A DNA stretch of 8,278 nt, from the NCBI GenBank assembly GCA_964498585.1, contig CAZCHH010000094.1, positions 1-8,278 on the forward strand, read 5' to 3'. The stretch is from JAAYJM01 sp964498585. Lineage in GTDB: Bacteria > Bacteroidota > Ignavibacteria > Kapaibacteriales > UBA2268. How positions within the stretch are numbered: the first letter of the stretch is position 1; each line of letters opens with the position of its first letter. The position numbers and the translations under genes are program-made. Of the stretch, positions 6,010 to 8,278 are shown piece after piece. The notes beneath the pieces are model-generated. The model was not told the DNA's origin, searched no databases, and was given only the letters and a program-made list of their open reading frames with translations.

Positions 6010-7704
6010 TCACTTACTAATCTCCTTTTTTCCGACTGGCGCTGCAAGCACCGGTGGTTTTGCCTGCGATTTCGATTTTCGCTGCACTTCAATTAAAGAA
6101 ACAAGCAAACTTGGAGAGCAAGCCGATACTGGTATATAGCCGCTTTCTGCTCCGCACATTCCATTAAACACTCCGAGGTCATCACCTGCAGCAATTATAT
6201 TCGCAAAAGTTGTAAGCGGAGTGCCAATCAAATCAACGCCTCGCACCATTTCGTCAGCTCTGCCATCAGCATAAACCTTATAAACAAGTATTGGAGTAAC
6301 GTTAAAGGAATTTGGAACCGTAGTGCCAGTGAAAGTGAAGCCACCCTGCACTTTCTCAAAATACAAGCCGTATTCTTTATCCTGCTTTTTACATTCCTCT
6401 CTTAATTTGTCTTTCAAAGTGCTTGCCGAAACAGTTTCTTTTGCTGTAACAATTAAATTGGACTGGCGGGAAACTGCATCGTAGCCAGGATTCTTTCTTC
6501 CGTGTCCGTTTGAATTAGTGAAATTCTCTATTGGTGAACGAGACATTAAAAAGTTTTTGAATATTCCGTTTTCTACTGTAACAACTTTTTGACTGCGAAC
6601 GCCTTCATCGTCAAAAGCATAGTAGCCGGAAAGCGGAAAACCTTTTAAAATATTGATAGTAGGGTCGAAAATCACGTCAATAAAATCGGGTAAAATTTTC
6701 TTGTCTATAAAGTTTTTAAAGGTTTGACTTGAATTAGGGTCTTTCTGCCTGTGCCCTTCAACGCGATGTCCGAATATTTCGTGGAAAAACACCCCTGCTG
6801 CTTCACCTGAAAGAATAGCCGGACCAGAAAACGTTTTCATTAGTTCTGCATTTCTCATCTCCTTAAGCAATCTAATCATTTCCTTTGCATCTTTTTCCAA
6901 AAGTTCATCGCTTGGAAGTTCCTCTGGAGTGAAAGCAAAATACGTTTTCGTAAGTGGCAAAGTCATTCCGTCTTCGGCTTTTGTAAAAGCAGAAATAATA
7001 ATTCTAAAATATGGCTCGAATTGCTGTATTTCAGAGCCATCTGAATTAATGAAGTATTTAATAGTAGATAGACCAGAAATAGTAAAAGAGCCATCGTAGA
7101 GCCAACTTTCACTTGCAAAAAGCGAGGAAATGCGTCTTGCTTTAGCTTTCCAGCTTGCAGTATCAATATTAAATTCCTTTATTTCTGAACTAAATTTTAC
7201 TGGAGGTTCTTTTGAAAAATCTGCAGATGTATCTTCTTCCTGCACTTTCACAGCGCGGTTAGAATATGCTTTTTCATAGCGTTCAATAGCATTTTTATAT
7301 GCTTTATCTGTTATAAACCACATTGCAGAACGAATACTTTTTTCATCATCTTCTATCGGTAAATTTGAAGAGCTTCTAAAACCACCGAACTGGAACTGGT
7401 CGCCGCGGATAATGTGGGTATTGTCGAATTTATTGTCTCCAATACGTAAATCAATGTCTAAAACGCGGCTATGTTCATTCTTTGCTGATTTGATTTTACC
7501 AAATATTGCATTGACGGAACTGCTCTTCTTTTCAACGATAGCATAAGAGATATAATATAGCGGAGGTGCATTTTCCTGTTTAAGCTCGCTCATTGAACGC
7601 TTTAGTTCTTTTTTTGCGGCATTAAAAATAATTGATTCTTTAGCCGATGTTAAGTTACCAGAAATTGCAATAATCAGTATAGCTATAAGAATTCTATATT
7701 TCAT
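6010..7704 (-). CDS. Secreted TldD/PmbA-family metalloprotease
   Basis: This 564-residue protein has a signal peptide: Lys2 and Arg4, a hydrophobic core at about 5-15, and likely cleavage after TSA (19-21). It probably acts in the periplasm or outside the cell, unlike cytoplasmic E. coli TldD. The zinc motif HEIFGH is at 308-313 (His308, Glu309, His313), inside GEAAGVFFHEIFGHRVEGH. The third ligand expected in TldD is Cys517, in GMCGAESGYIPVS. Other family segments are GYYAFDDEGVRSQ (360-372), GHGRKNPGYDAVSRQSNL and VRGVDLIGTPLTT. Residues about 25-230 correspond to the N-terminal and middle domains and are less conserved. The C-terminal tail (541-564) is Lys/Pro-rich and probably flexible. 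TldD normally pairs with TldE/PmbA, which lacks the zinc motif; no partner gene is in the window. Homodimerisation or a distant partner are both possible. The substrate is unknown. The upstream sequence has only an A-rich GAAAGAAAT tract and no clear promoter. Confidence 0.9.
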   Translation of the reverse strand: MKYRILIAILIIAISGNLTSAKESIIFNAAKKELKRSMSELKQENAPPLYYISYAIVEKKSSSVNAIFGKIKSAKNEHSRVLDIDLRIGDNKFDNTHIIRGDQFQFGGFRSSSNLPIEDDEKSIRSAMWFITDKAYKNAIERYEKAYSNRAVKVQEEDTSADFSKEPPVKFSSEIKEFNIDTASWKAKARRISSLFASESWLYDGSFTISGLSTIKYFINSDGSEIQQFEPYFRIIISAFTKAEDGMTLPLTKTYFAFTPEELPSDELLEKDAKEMIRLLKEMRNAELMKTFSGPAILSGEAAGVFFHEIFGHRVEGHRQKDPNSSQTFKNFIDKKILPDFIDVIFDPTINILKGFPLSGYYAFDDEGVRSQKVVTVENGIFKNFLMSRSPIENFTNSNGHGRKNPGYDAVSRQSNLIVTAKETVSASTLKDKLREECKKQDKEYGLYFEKVQGGFTFTGTTVPNSFNVTPILVYKVYADGRADEMVRGVDLIGTPLTTFANIIAAGDDLGVFNGMCGAESGYIPVSACSPSLLVSLIEVQRKSKSQAKPPVLAAPVGKKEISK

Positions 7705-7775
7705 TTATTTCTTTCATAAAGATTTACAACTTATGAATAAATTAACGAACTAGTTTAGTATTTATTGCTTGTTTG

Positions 7776-7907
7776 TTGAGATGTTGAATTGTTAATTTGT
7801 TGGTTTATTGGCTTGTTGAATTGTTTAAATGTTGAGATGTTGAATTGTTGATTCTTTGAGATGTTTGTTAGTTTGTTTAAATGTTGAGATGTTGAAATGT
7901 TGAATAT
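7776..7907. repeat. Degenerate octamer tandem array (TTGAGATG/TTGAATTG)
   Basis: The 132-bp stretch parses into sixteen 8-nt units plus one 4-nt half-unit (TTTG, 7864-7867). Most units begin with TT and end in TG. TTGAGATG occurs at 7776, 7832, 7856 and 7884. TTGAATTG occurs at 7784, 7816 and 7840. TTTAAATG occurs at 7824 and 7876. A 24-bp block at 7821-7844 recurs exactly at 7873-7896. A less regular TTGN tract precedes it (7765-7775). The minus strand is open here for 62 codons rich in Asn, Gln and Ser, but that is what such a repeat gives by default. It lies about 70 bp upstream of the protease gene. Confidence 0.85.
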
Positions 7908-7985
7908 GAAATTTATTCCGTAGGAATTATATATTTGTAACAAGAATAATCCTTGACTGTGCTTATCCCGTAGGGTGGGGTGAAA
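7908..7985. repeat. Short element with paired CCGTAGG mini-hairpins
   Basis: Two small palindromes share the core CCGTAGG 50 bp apart: ATTCC-GTA-GGAAT at 7915-7927 and CCC-GTA-GGG at 7967-7975, the latter followed by GTGGGGTGA. The GTA centre is identical. No coding potential is seen. From general recall such CCGTAGG-bearing intergenic sequences resemble dispersed repeats of Bacteroidota-type genomes, but a genome search is needed. The element boundaries are approximate. Confidence 0.45.
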
Positions 7986-8153
7986 TAAATCGAATTATTT
8001 AAAAAAAAATATTCGTTCCAAATATGAATAGTGGTGGGTTGTTCTGTATTTTATCATTATTGTCTGAACTTCCCCTGTTATATTTAGCGTGTGTAATAAA
8101 AAATTAATTTAAAATGTAGAAAAGCGGTAAAAAGAAAAAAGATACACCTCCCC
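7986..8153. other. Intergenic stretch with nothing identified
   Basis: AT-rich sequence with a run of A at about 8000-8009. No open frame with recognisable protein, RNA gene or clear promoter could be supported here. Confidence 0.4.
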
Positions 8154-8228
8154 TTTCCCCTCCTTGTTAGGAGGGGAACGCTAAAACTCAGAACAGTTCT
8201 TATTCCCCTCCTAATAAGGAGGGGCAGG
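8154..8228. repeat. Double-hairpin inverted repeat (CCCCTCCT/AGGAGGGG)
   Basis: Two hairpins have identical 8-bp arms: CCCCTCCT-TGTT-AGGAGGGG (8157-8176) and CCCCTCCT-AATA-AGGAGGGG (8205-8224). The two are also inverted copies of each other. The 22 bp at 8157-8178 match the reverse complement of 8203-8224 at 21 of 22 positions, around a 24-bp spacer (8179-8202) that holds a small AGAAC-A-GTTCT palindrome. It could fold as two separate hairpins or one long one. GC content is far above the surroundings. It is likely a dispersed palindromic (REP/MITE-like) element; no transposase is nearby. Confidence 0.75.
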
Positions 8229-8278
8229 GCTGATACGTTCTTTATAATTAATATTTTTTATAACATTCAGAAACAATT

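Noticed and set aside
5966..6014. Terminator between the convergent glycosyltransferase and protease genes
   Set aside because: Only a 5-bp AGATA/TATCT stem is visible, with no T-run on either side; too weak to call.
6963..7166. Minus-strand frame of 67 codons inside the protease gene
   Set aside because: It is an alternative frame of the TldD-type gene with no ribosome binding site or family match.
7755..7910. CRISPR array
   Set aside because: The repeats are contiguous degenerate octamers with no unique spacers of constant length, and no cas gene is present.
7755..7943. Minus-strand open frame of 62 codons rich in Asn, Gln and Ser
   Set aside because: It is the translation of the octamer array and its flank; there is no ribosome binding site or recognisable domain, and the composition follows from the repeat.

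Overview
The window looks like a chromosomal stretch from a low-GC member of the Bacteroidota/Ignavibacteriota/Kapabacteria side of the FCB group. This is an inference from four things: the style of the histidine-kinase remnant, the stand-alone ribosomal protein L19 gene behind a TAnnTTTG-like -7 box, the secreted TldD-type protease, and small palindromic repeats between genes. I cannot place it to genus.

Layout. Positions 1-650 hold a decayed histidine kinase, bracketed by two copies of a GTCATC/GATGAC palindrome. Positions 651-1040 are very AT-rich with no convincing gene. A complete DtxR/MntR-type metal-dependent repressor (1044-1700, +) converges on, and overlaps by 8 bp, a complete YyaL/SSP411-type thioredoxin-domain protein (1693-3729, -). 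A 220-bp divergent spacer with a putative promoter leads into rplS (3950-4330, +), which ends in a strong intrinsic terminator. Next comes a polytopic membrane glycosyltransferase of GT22/GT-C type (4502-5953, +), convergent with a secreted TldD/PmbA-family metalloprotease (6010-7704, -). The last 570 bp carry no gene. They hold three unrelated repeat types side by side: an octamer array, an element with paired CCGTAGG cores, and a pair of inverted CCCCTCCT hairpins.

The five intact genes do not form an operon. Each is separated by strand switches, a terminator or its own upstream region, and they are mostly housekeeping or stand-alone functions. I see no defence system, CRISPR array, tRNA, rRNA, transposase or phage gene, and no convincing new multi-gene system. 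The most interesting material is the non-coding repeats and the broken kinase whose similarity stops at a palindrome.
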